DNA from: Deltaproteobacteria bacterium
GTDB taxonomy: Bacteria; Desulfobacterota; Desulfobacteria; Desulfobacterales; Desulfatirhabdiaceae
Assembly: GCA_021778975.1 (NCBI GenBank)
Contig: JAJYBO010000202.1
Span: 1-5,683, forward strand
DNA: 5,683 nt
Direction of reading: 5' to 3'
The translations under genes were made by a program, and so were the position numbers. The notes beneath the pieces are model-generated. The model was not told the DNA's origin. It did not search any database and saw nothing but the letters and a program-made list of their open reading frames with translations. Positions 1 through 5,319 of this stretch are shown here, one piece after another. Position 1 is the first letter of the stretch, and every line of letters starts with the position of its first letter.

Positions 1-38
1 AAATAAGGATCAGCTGTAATTCTGCAATCAGGTAACAT
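1..38 (-). CDS. 5' end of an unidentified minus-strand gene (runs off window)
   Basis: On the minus strand an ATG at 38-36 opens a reading frame with no stop to the window edge, reading MLPDCRITADPY. It is preceded by a textbook Shine-Dalgarno sequence, GAAAGGAGG (minus strand, 52-44), with a 5-base spacer, one of the strongest ribosome binding sites in the window. That signal is the only reason to call it a gene, because twelve residues are too few to identify a product. It points away from the transposase gene on the same strand, with about 300 bases of non-coding DNA between them, so it could have its own promoter there or receive read-through from the insertion sequence. No function is proposed. 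Confidence 0.5.
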   Translation of the reverse strand, partial: MLPDCRITADPY

Positions 39-252
39 GTCTGCCTCCTTTCGATAGCTTTTTCAAAAGGTTAGCAGAATATCTGCGATTAATCAATATT
101 ATTTATCGTTGTAGGGTTAAAAAAATACACCTTCGGTACAGCAACCTCAGCGATTTTTGCCGCCGGGCTGCTAAAAATTGACGGGCGATCTCAAAATTCT
201 GCGTAGATTAAGGTGAGCGCATGGTTTTTTATCTCTAAAATTTAGTCCAGTG
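39..252. other. Intergenic region, AT-rich, no gene recognised
   Basis: About 210 bases without a convincing reading frame lie between the partial gene at 38-1 and the stem-loop downstream of the transposase. It is AT-rich near 90-130, contains the perfect 8-base palindrome GATTAATC (about 87-94), and has a near-palindromic CTAAAATTTAG at about 234-244. It must carry the promoter for the minus-strand partial gene unless that gene uses read-through. Possible hexamers on the minus strand, such as TTGATT followed 17 bases later by TAACCT, are poor and I do not call them. Part of this stretch may belong to the insertion sequence, whose left end I could not locate. Confidence 0.4.
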
Positions 253-280
253 GGCGCACTCTGACTAATGAGAGCGCACC
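253..280 (-). terminator. Stem-loop downstream of the transposase gene
   Basis: Read as minus-strand RNA, GGUGCGCUCU and AGAGUGCGCC form a 10-base-pair stem, with eight Watson-Crick pairs and two G-U wobbles, closed by an 8-base loop (CAUUAGUC). On the plus strand the two wobbles become A-C mismatches, so the fold favours the minus-strand transcript, the one carrying the transposase message. It lies about 60 bases beyond the transposase stop codon. No run of U follows directly; the next AT-rich tract begins some 10 bases later. It is therefore a weak candidate for an intrinsic terminator. It could equally be a 3' stabilising hairpin or a subterminal structure of the insertion sequence. Confidence 0.4.
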
Positions 281-341
281 TCTCCTCAATCTCCGCCATG
301 GAGGTTTCTATCTCTCTATAATTTTAGGGCGAAACATTTCA

Positions 342-1643
342 TTATGTGAATGCCATCGCAAGGATCGAGTTTTCAAGCTCGATCCATCGTTCTTTGAAAG
401 CAAAGTTTTTATCCAATCTCAGGAAATACTGTCGGCTCCTTGTCAAGAGGTGACCTGCTACATGAATCAGTTTCATTCGGACGGTATTGGGCTCTTCGCT
501 AAAGCCATCTTCCTGGGTCAGCAGCATCATCCAAACCATCAGATTGTATCCAAGGATACAGGACTGGAAAATTGCGGAATTGGCCCAAAAATCCTGGGTT
601 AAAATGCTACCGGAAGCCATCTGGCTTTTGCACCACTCAATCCAGTTTTCACTGGCGGCCCGTTTGCCATAGTGTTTGTGAGCCTCCCATGGGGTCAGAT
701 CCAGATTCGTGCAGTAGCAAAAGTAGTCGTATTCGGTATTGGGCATATCCGGAAACAAAGAATTGTCAGCGGCTTCTACTTCGATAACTTGGCGAACTGC
801 TACAAATCGGCGGGGTTTTTTCCAGCCCGTGCAAATATGGGTGAATTCGGCGGTTTCGTATCCGGGCTTATTCTTTGCCTTGTACCATGATTGTCTCTCA
901 AGGAGCTGAACCAATCCTTTGAGTTTTACCTTGACGATGTAAGTGCTGCTTTTCGCTTCAATGAAGTCAAAAAGGTCTCCATTAAAGAAAGCACTATCGC
1001 CACGTACCTCTATATGGGAAACATGTTTGGGGAGCTTTGCAAAGCACTCCTTCATGAATTCCACGCATCCGTTGGCAGAATAGGCGCCTCCCGAGCGGAA
1101 CCAATTGTTGAGGCACTCTCTGGTTTCAGCGATGAAGCACAGCAGGGGATGATAGCTTTTTTGCCCCCTTTTCTTTGGGTTATAGCCTTTCTCTGCTCCT
1201 TGCTGGTTCCCGTAAACGCCTCTTACGGTGGAATCCATATCAAGAGTGATTTTGGCAAACCATTTTTTTGACCATACTTTCTTTCGAATAGCGCATTCCA
1301 CATCCGAAAGCTCTTTGCAATTCTTTTGAGAGAAGAGACGAAATATCCGTCCGAAAGTGGTTTCATCCGGGAATTGGTCCCATTTGAAAATCTTACGAAG
1401 AGCCGAGTCGTAGCGTAGAATGACTAAATGGCTTAGATGTTTAGCTCCGGCCAGCACACCCAGCGCGAGAATCAAAACGGTGTCAGCCACGCTGTATTTT
1501 GCGTTGGCTCCGCGCTCAATAGATAAGCCATCTTCGAGAGCCTGGCTAAGCCCGAGCTTGTCGATGAAGCGGCCCAAGTGGACGAGTCCGGCGTTGCCGG
1601 TCAGGTTTTTTTCGGAAAATTGGACATGGAAGCTTCGCATCAT
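342..1643 (-). CDS. IS1380-family transposase (DDE/IS4-type fold)
   Basis: This 433-residue protein catalyses cut-and-paste transposition of its insertion sequence. The DDE catalytic residues are visible. The first Asp is in LDMDST (D135 or D137) and the second is D216 in RGDSAFF. The C-terminal Glu is E332 inside a perfect Y-x2-R-x3-E-x6-K signature (Y325, R328, E332, K339), typical of IS4-like transposases. The stretch around 147-170 (NQQGAEKGYNPKKRGQKSYH) is characteristic of IS1380 members. Length is normal for the family and there is no internal stop, so the gene looks intact. The start at 1643 is supported by AAGAGG seven bases upstream; a second ATG follows immediately. A near-consensus promoter lies at 1678-1706. 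Its right neighbour is a severed membrane-protein gene. Family assignment is confident; current activity is not shown. Confidence 0.93.
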   Translation of the reverse strand: MMRSFHVQFSEKNLTGNAGLVHLGRFIDKLGLSQALEDGLSIERGANAKYSVADTVLILALGVLAGAKHLSHLVILRYDSALRKIFKWDQFPDETTFGRIFRLFSQKNCKELSDVECAIRKKVWSKKWFAKITLDMDSTVRGVYGNQQGAEKGYNPKKRGQKSYHPLLCFIAETRECLNNWFRSGGAYSANGCVEFMKECFAKLPKHVSHIEVRGDSAFFNGDLFDFIEAKSSTYIVKVKLKGLVQLLERQSWYKAKNKPGYETAEFTHICTGWKKPRRFVAVRQVIEVEAADNSLFPDMPNTEYDYFCYCTNLDLTPWEAHKHYGKRAASENWIEWCKSQMASGSILTQDFWANSAIFQSCILGYNLMVWMMLLTQEDGFSEEPNTVRMKLIHVAGHLLTRSRQYFLRLDKNFAFKERWIELENSILAMAFT

Positions 1644-1677
1644 GTTGGTGCCTCTTAATTATGTGTTATTTGATGCA

Positions 1678-1706
1678 AATATAGCATAAATTAAGTTAGA
1701 TGTCGA
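1678..1706 (-). promoter_or_regulatory. Sigma70-type promoter of the transposase gene
   Basis: On the minus strand TCGACA (1706-1701, five of six matches to the -35 consensus) is followed after exactly 17 bases by TATATT (1683-1678, five of six matches to -10). This would start transcription near 1671 and give a leader of about 28 bases carrying AAGAGG before the transposase ATG at 1643. Spacing and position are right. The region is very AT-rich, so chance matches are easier here. If real, the right end of the insertion sequence must lie beyond 1706. Confidence 0.55.
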
Positions 1707-1736
1707 ATAATAAATATATATTATTGCATGTTTTAG

Positions 1737-1997
1737 GGCAAAAGCATTTACCTGAAAGGAATTGCCTGGGTGACGATTTTTTATTTCGCTTTTTTCCACA
1801 TAGTTGTTCCGTTGCCCAGATATATGATTCCATTCAGGCCGATCATTTATTTGCTGGCTGTCATGTATGTCGGTTGTATGGTAACTGAGGTTCATGAAAA
1901 GAGGCTTAAAGTGAAAAATAAAAATGGCATGACTGCGTTCAGCAATAGTTCAGCCGTTGAACTTCAGCAAGACGTCTGGCATGTACCAGATAGTTGA
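1737..1997 (+). pseudogene. C-terminal remnant of a membrane glycosyltransferase-like protein
   Basis: After a TAG at 1734-1736 the frame reads open to a TGA at 1995-1997, about 86 codons. It begins around GKSIYLKGIAWVT and runs through two hydrophobic segments joined by PLPRYMIPFRP, then a charged tail (HEKRLKVKNKNG). A short PRY-x-P-x-x-P turn between membrane helices near the C-terminus is typical of polytopic glycosyltransferases of the ArnT/PMT type (GT39/GT83-like). That resemblance is from memory and from a short stretch. There is no upstream start or ribosome binding site; the first ATG (1770) falls inside the hydrophobic segment. The rest of the gene is not found left of the insertion sequence, so the N-terminal part has been lost. 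Its final codons overlap, antisense, the tail of the ubiG remnant. Most likely a dead fragment created by the insertion sequence. Confidence 0.5.
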
Positions 1998-2190
1998 CAT
2001 CCAGATCGCCGCCCAACCTGCAGGTGCGCAGAAACGGGTTGTAGTGTAATCCTGTCATGGTCTGAAGATCAAGCCCCGCCGTGTGAATCCATTGCGCCAT
2101 TTCTGCAGGTTTGATAAAATACCCGGTGGGTGTGGGTGCCGATGGGCATGATGGAGAAGATATGCCGCGCCGAAAATTGGCTGTATTATG
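1939..2190 (-). pseudogene. Frameshifted 3' fragment of a second ubiG-like gene
   Basis: This minus-strand segment matches the 3' part of the intact ubiG at 2733-3500. From 1973 to 2150 I count about 160 of 178 aligned positions identical, with similarity fading by about 2190. In frame it encodes FIKPAEMAQWIHTAGLDLQT, continues to DVNYLVHARRL, then a different tail, AEVQRLNYC, and a stop at 1941-1939. One extra base near 2121-2126, within the GTHTHR-x-FI motif, and a 2-base gap near 2160 break the frame. All of the N-terminal and SAM-binding part is absent, so it cannot be functional. Most differences from the intact gene are silent, so the copy diverged while it was still under selection. 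It directly precedes the antitoxin gene, whose promoter probably lies inside it. Confidence 0.88.
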
Positions 2191-2209
2191 AAAAAATGGA
2201 GGGAAACTG

Positions 2210-2425
2210 ATGGAATCCGTTGATCAATTGGCAAAGAAAGCTATTGGCTTACGACCTATAGACAGGATTCAGCTTATCGAAGCAATTCTATTCAGTTTGG
2301 ATAAACCTGATCCGGATATTGAAAAGTGTTGGGTTGCCGAATCAGAAGCACGTTATGATGCCTATAAAAGGGGGGAACTCGAGGCAATTGAATGGGATAA
2401 AATCCAAAAGGGATATCAGTCTTGA
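2210..2425 (+). CDS. Addiction-module antitoxin (unstable antitoxin, PF09720-like)
   Basis: This 71-residue acidic protein resembles the 'putative addiction module component' family. The core is an N-terminal helix with L-x-x-K-A-x-x-L-x-x-x-D-R-x-x-L-x-E (residues about 7-24), then a linker (SLDKPDPDIEKCW) and W-x-x-E-x-x-x-R-x-x-x-Y-x-x-G-E (41-56), ending in a toxin-wrapping tail. Its role would be to bind and neutralise the toxin encoded immediately downstream and to repress its own operon; both are family knowledge. GGAGGG at 2198-2203 lies six bases before the ATG, a strong ribosome binding site. A TATTAT at 2184-2189 could be a -10 box but has no good -35 partner, so the promoter is uncertain. 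It overlaps the toxin start by four bases. GC is near 40% over 120 counted bases, lower than in the genes to the right. Confidence 0.88.
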   Translation: MESVDQLAKKAIGLRPIDRIQLIEAILFSLDKPDPDIEKCWVAESEARYDAYKRGELEAIEWDKIQKGYQS

Positions 2426-2715
2426 AGGTCCGTTTAATATCTTCTGCAAGTATCGAGTTGGATGAAGCGGTAGGCTTTTACGATCATCAATTACCTGGAC
2501 TGGGGCTCCGCTTTTTTCAAGAAATAGGGGAGACTATCGAACGTATTAGATTTATGCCTGATGCATGGCCGAAAATAGGTGAAAGAACAAGACGTTGTAT
2601 TATGAAGGCTTTTCCGTATGCACTGCTTAATGTGGTTGAATCAGATTTGATTCTGATTACGGCAGTGGCACATTTACATAGAAATCCGGAACATTTCAGG
2701 AACAGGGTTGTATAA
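2422..2715 (+). CDS. RelE/ParE-superfamily toxin
   Basis: This is a 97-residue toxin of the RelE/ParE fold (PF05016-like). The family signature is clear: A-x-x-E-L-D-E-A-V-x-F-Y (9-20), GLGLRFFQEI (26-35), the P-x-A-W-P turn (46-50), RRCIMKAFPYALL (57-69) and the terminal strand ITAVAHLHRNPEHFRNR (79-95). Members poison either translation (RelE, mRNA cleavage) or DNA gyrase (ParE). The FPY and AVAHLHR motifs fit the ParE-like subgroup paired with this antitoxin family, but the target cannot be decided here. The start is TTG at 2422-2424, overlapping the antitoxin stop (TTGA); AAAAGGG at 2406-2412 is a plausible ribosome binding site. Coupled translation and a weak start codon would keep toxin below antitoxin. 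It ends 17 bases from the convergent ubiG stop. Confidence 0.9.
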   Translation: MKVRLISSASIELDEAVGFYDHQLPGLGLRFFQEIGETIERIRFMPDAWPKIGERTRRCIMKAFPYALLNVVESDLILITAVAHLHRNPEHFRNRVV

Positions 2716-2732
2716 ATGTGCTGACAATCGCT

Positions 2733-3500
2733 TCAACCTTGATAGCCGTGTAAAACGTCGTTTTCTGGATCACTGGCAATTGTACAAAGGCGTCTGGCAT
2801 GCACCAAATAGTTGACATCCAGATCGCCGCCCAGCCTGCAGGTGCGAAGAAACGGGTTGTAGTGCAGCCCCGTCATGTCCTGAAGATCAAGTCCCGCCGT
2901 ATGAATCCATTGCGCCATTTCCGCAGGTCTGATAAAACGCCGGTGCGTGTGGGTGCCGATGGGCATGAGCCGAAGGATATATTCCGCGCCGACAATCGCC
3001 AGAATAAAGGATTTGAAATTCCGGTTGAGGGTGGCGAAGAATATGTCGCCCCCGGGTTTTACCAGCGTATGCGCCGCAGTGATGACGGAGAGCGGATCCG
3101 GAACATGCTCCAGCATCTCGAGGCAGGTAACGACATCGAAACAGGAAGATCGGGTTGCAGCCAGAGCTTCCGCCGTGCTATGTAAATAGGTTATGTGAAG
3201 TCCTGTTGTGTTCAGATGCCGGCGAGCGGCGTTCAGAGCGGCTTCTCCCTGGTCAACTCCTGTGACGGCGGCGCCCAGGACGGCCATCGCTTCGGACAAA
3301 ATGCCCCCGCCGCACCCGATATCCAGAACCGTCTTGCCCCGAATGGCGCTGCGGTCATCAATATAACGGACACGCGCCGGATTGATATCGTGAAGCGCCT
3401 TGAAATCGCCGCGTAAATTCCACCAGTCCTGCGACAGGGATTCGAACCGGGAGATTTCCGCGGCATCCACGTTTGGGGTGCTTTTTGTATTCATCATCAT
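2733..3500 (-). CDS. ubiG: UbiG-like SAM-dependent O-methyltransferase
   Basis: This 255-residue class I methyltransferase resembles UbiG, which methylates hydroxyl groups on the quinone ring precursor (two O-methylations in ubiquinone synthesis) at the membrane. The family features run in order: F-x-x-x-x-x-WW-x-x-x-G-x-F-x-x-LH-x-INP (19-41), SAM motif LDIGCGGG (59-66), acidic D83 at the end of strand 2, EMLEHVPDP (128-136), KPGG (148-151), LNRN-x-KS (158-164), AEYI and GTHTHRRFIRP (182-192). The ATG triplet at 3500-3492 fits the family N-terminus and an in-frame stop lies just upstream. No Shine-Dalgarno is visible, however, and mltD starts 17 bases away on the other strand. After RRL (238) it has a 17-residue tail not seen in the ubiG remnant. 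If the host makes only menaquinone, the true substrate may differ. Confidence 0.88.
   Translation of the reverse strand: MMMNTKSTPNVDAAEISRFESLSQDWWNLRGDFKALHDINPARVRYIDDRSAIRGKTVLDIGCGGGILSEAMAVLGAAVTGVDQGEAALNAARRHLNTTGLHITYLHSTAEALAATRSSCFDVVTCLEMLEHVPDPLSVITAAHTLVKPGGDIFFATLNRNFKSFILAIVGAEYILRLMPIGTHTHRRFIRPAEMAQWIHTAGLDLQDMTGLHYNPFLRTCRLGGDLDVNYLVHARRLCTIASDPENDVLHGYQG
2787..3008 (-). repeat. Segment of ubiG repeated beside the toxin-antitoxin module
   Basis: This part of the intact ubiG gene is present again, in the same orientation, at about 1969-2190, an offset of 818 bases at its left edge. The best-conserved core is 2791-2967 against 1973-2150, about 90% identical by hand count with one single-base gap. 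The two copies flank the 506-base antitoxin/toxin operon as direct repeats. Homologous exchange between them could remove the module and leave a complete ubiG reading frame ending in the remnant's tail, because the remnant's frame is sound downstream of its frameshift. Confidence 0.85.
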
Positions 3501-3517
3501 AGGAGAATCATCATATC

Positions 3518-4621
3518 ATGCGACGTTCGGTGATACAAATATTGATTGCGCTGTCTTTTTTGTGCGTGGGCGCCTACGGGCATGCGCAGCCCGGAGATGC
3601 GCCCGCAATGGAGGAAATTCCTTCTCTGGTGGTCAGTGTCCGGGTAAAGCCCCCTCTGGATTTTTGCGGAGAACCCGCGCCGCTGAATACGTTCGATGCC
3701 CGCGAGCGCCTCGAAAAAGAACTTCTGATCATGCTCTGGGACCGGGATCAGACCATTCTGTGGATCAAACGTTCCAACAGATATCTGCCTTATATTCAGA
3801 ACATGCTGAAGGCTGACAATCTTCCGGATGACCTCAAATATATCCCCATCATCGAAAGTTCCTTGCGAGCACTGGCCGGCTCTCCCAAGGGCGCTGTGGG
3901 ATATTGGCAGTTTATCAAGGATACGGGCGAACGCTATGGTCTGGGGGTGACAGAGGATATCGATGCCCGTCGAAACATCATGACTTCGACTCAGGCTGCC
4001 ATCACGTATCTGAAAAAGCTCCATGATGATTTCGGTTCATGGACGCTGGCTGCAGCCGCCTACAACATGGGGGAGCAGGGGCTGAAGCGGGAAATTCAGC
4101 TTCAGGATACCAGCGATTTTTACAACCTCTACCTGTATCAGGAAACACAGCGCTATGTTTTCAGAATCCTGGCGGCCAAGCTGATTCTGAGCAATCCTGA
4201 AAAATACGGATTTATCATGTCTCCCGAAGATTTATACCCTCCGCAGGAATTCGACAGCGTATCGCTGAATCTGCCGCAACGGACGCCGGTGCTCTCTGTT
4301 GCCCGTGCGGCGCAGACGACGTTTAAAGCCATCAAGGATTTAAATCCCGAAATTCGCGGTCATTATCTTCCCATGGGGTCGCTGACAATTTCCATCCCGC
4401 GCGGTGCAACCGCCGGATTCCAGGAACGACTCAACCAGCAATTGCAGACTCTGCAGGCGCAGGTGGTATCGGACAGGGTGTACGTTGTTAAAAACGGCGA
4501 TTCGCTGTCTGAAATCGCTGCGCGGCTGAGCATTCCGCTGTCGTCGCTGCGGCAATGGAATCACTTGCGGCAGGATCAGCCCATCCATCCGGGAGACCGG
4601 CTGATACTCCATTCCAACTGA
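3518..4621 (+). CDS. mltD: MltD-like membrane-bound/periplasmic lytic transglycosylase with LysM
   Basis: This 367-residue murein hydrolase would cleave the MurNAc-GlcNAc bond in peptidoglycan, leaving a 1,6-anhydro end, during wall remodelling. Residues 1-23 form a signal peptide (MRRS, then a hydrophobic stretch to AYGHA, cut before Q24). C16 does not sit in a proper lipobox, so unlike E. coli MltD it is probably soluble in the periplasm. The SLT domain spans roughly 80-235: KYIPIIESSL with catalytic E113, SPKGAVGYWQF (122-132), and AAYNMGEQGL (180-189). One LysM domain closes the protein (VYVVKNGDSLSEIA to HPGDRLIL, about 321-364). The region 255-295 resembles a degenerate second module. 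AGGAGA at 3501-3506 precedes the ATG. It leads an operon with the acyltransferase 15 bases downstream, and its promoter must overlap the 5' end of ubiG. Confidence 0.9.
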   Translation: MRRSVIQILIALSFLCVGAYGHAQPGDAPAMEEIPSLVVSVRVKPPLDFCGEPAPLNTFDARERLEKELLIMLWDRDQTILWIKRSNRYLPYIQNMLKADNLPDDLKYIPIIESSLRALAGSPKGAVGYWQFIKDTGERYGLGVTEDIDARRNIMTSTQAAITYLKKLHDDFGSWTLAAAAYNMGEQGLKREIQLQDTSDFYNLYLYQETQRYVFRILAAKLILSNPEKYGFIMSPEDLYPPQEFDSVSLNLPQRTPVLSVARAAQTTFKAIKDLNPEIRGHYLPMGSLTISIPRGATAGFQERLNQQLQTLQAQVVSDRVYVVKNGDSLSEIAARLSIPLSSLRQWNHLRQDQPIHPGDRLILHSN

Positions 4622-4636
4622 CAGAAGGAGATAGCT

Positions 4637-5317
4637 ATGGCTGTCAACACCAACCCGATCATTAAATCGGATATTTTTCTGGATATTGTACACGTTATCC
4701 TGCGCCTCTATTTTTATACGTTTCGAGTTACGGCTGTGAACGAAACAACATGGCTGCAACACCTCAAGCACGGTGGAAGTGTGCTGTTGTGCTGCTGGCA
4801 TCAGCAGTTTCTGCCCATTATGGCATATCTGTACCGTCACCGGAGATGGTCGCCCTCCCTGATGATCAGTCAGAGCAATGACGGCGATATCGGTGCGGGT
4901 CTCTGTCAGCGCACCGGATGGCGGCCTGTCCGCGGTTCATCTTCCAGGGGAGGCGTCAAAGCACTGATGGGTATTATCCGGGAGCTCAGACGCTCCCGGC
5001 TGGCTGCCCATATTGTTGACGGCCCCAGGGGACCGGCAGGCATCGTTAAATCCGGAACCATCATGCTGGCCCAGGCAACCCGCGCCATCGTTGTTCCCGT
5101 TTATTTGTCCGCGGACAGAGCGTGGTTTTTCAGAAGCTGGGACAGGTTCATGATCCCCAAACCCTTTGCCCGGCTCCAGGTCCAATTCGGAGAACCTCAC
5201 TATGTAAACGATGCCAGGGGAAAATCAGACATGGAGAACTGCCGGCGTCGCCTGGAATCCGCCATGCGGCCGCACCTGATATCCCCATGTGTCCAACAAT
5301 CGAAAGCAAATTTCTAA
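4637..5317 (+). CDS. DUF374 lysophospholipid acyltransferase-like protein
   Basis: This 226-residue protein belongs to the DUF374 (PF04028) group of the lysophospholipid acyltransferase superfamily, enzymes thought to transfer acyl chains to lipid or lipid A precursors at the inner membrane. The family motifs are plain: CWHQQFLP (53-60, with the His expected at the active site), SQSNDGD (78-84), RGSSSRGG (99-106), VDGPRGP (127-133), then PVYLSADRAWFF and SWDRFMIPKPF (154-177) and FGEPHYV (184-190). The N-terminal 11-30 is moderately hydrophobic and may be membrane-associated. AGAAGGAG at 4623-4630, six bases before the ATG, is a strong ribosome binding site. It follows mltD by 15 bases and ends two bases before the next gene, so the three are probably one transcript. 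The exact substrate is not known from sequence. Confidence 0.88.
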   Translation: MAVNTNPIIKSDIFLDIVHVILRLYFYTFRVTAVNETTWLQHLKHGGSVLLCCWHQQFLPIMAYLYRHRRWSPSLMISQSNDGDIGAGLCQRTGWRPVRGSSSRGGVKALMGIIRELRRSRLAAHIVDGPRGPAGIVKSGTIMLAQATRAIVVPVYLSADRAWFFRSWDRFMIPKPFARLQVQFGEPHYVNDARGKSDMENCRRRLESAMRPHLISPCVQQSKANF

Positions 5318-5319
5318 TC

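Larger units (their letters stand above)
253..1736 (-). mobile_element. IS1380-family insertion sequence (ends approximate)
   Basis: A complete-looking IS1380-family transposase with its own promoter marks an insertion sequence here. The limits given are estimates. The right limit is where a truncated plus-strand membrane-protein frame begins (a TAG at 1734-1736 closes that frame upstream). The left limit is the hairpin beyond the transposase stop. IS1380 elements are usually about 1.6-1.7 kb with roughly 15-base imperfect terminal inverted repeats and 4-5-base target duplications. I found no convincing pair of ends or target duplication by eye, so the true element may extend further left, to about base 40-150, which would give that usual size. 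It abuts a broken gene on the right, consistent with insertion or deletion next to the element. Confidence 0.6.

Noticed and set aside
891..1271. 126-codon plus-strand open frame opposite the transposase
   Set aside because: It is antisense to a well-supported transposase, shows no family motif and has no good ribosome binding site.
1706..1725. AATAAT...ATTATT inverted repeat as a regulatory operator or IS end
   Set aside because: It is a low-complexity AT tract with only six-base arms, expected by chance in such sequence.
47..1759. CCTTTC at 47-52 and GAAAGG at 1754-1759 as terminal inverted repeats of the insertion sequence
   Set aside because: The implied length fits IS1380, but only six bases match without gaps, no target duplication flanks them, and the left copy is the ribosome binding site of the partial gene.
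145..1890. CCTCAG at 145-150 and CTGAGG at 1885-1890 as insertion-sequence ends
   Set aside because: Matching stops after six bases, the flanks show no duplication, and the right copy lies inside the glycosyltransferase-like remnant.
1770..1997. Separate small gene starting at ATG 1770
   Set aside because: The ATG sits within a hydrophobic segment that continues upstream in frame and has no ribosome binding site, so a truncated gene end explains it better.
3439..3448. GATTCGAACC, the reverse complement of a tRNA T-loop (GGTTCGAATC)
   Set aside because: It lies in the conserved ubiG coding stretch ISRFESLSQDWW, the flanking bases give only two base pairs of a T-stem, and no acceptor or anticodon arm is present.
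3497..4024. 175-codon minus-strand open frame opposite mltD
   Set aside because: It is a shadow of mltD, which has a signal peptide, catalytic motifs and a proper start; the shadow product looks like no known protein.
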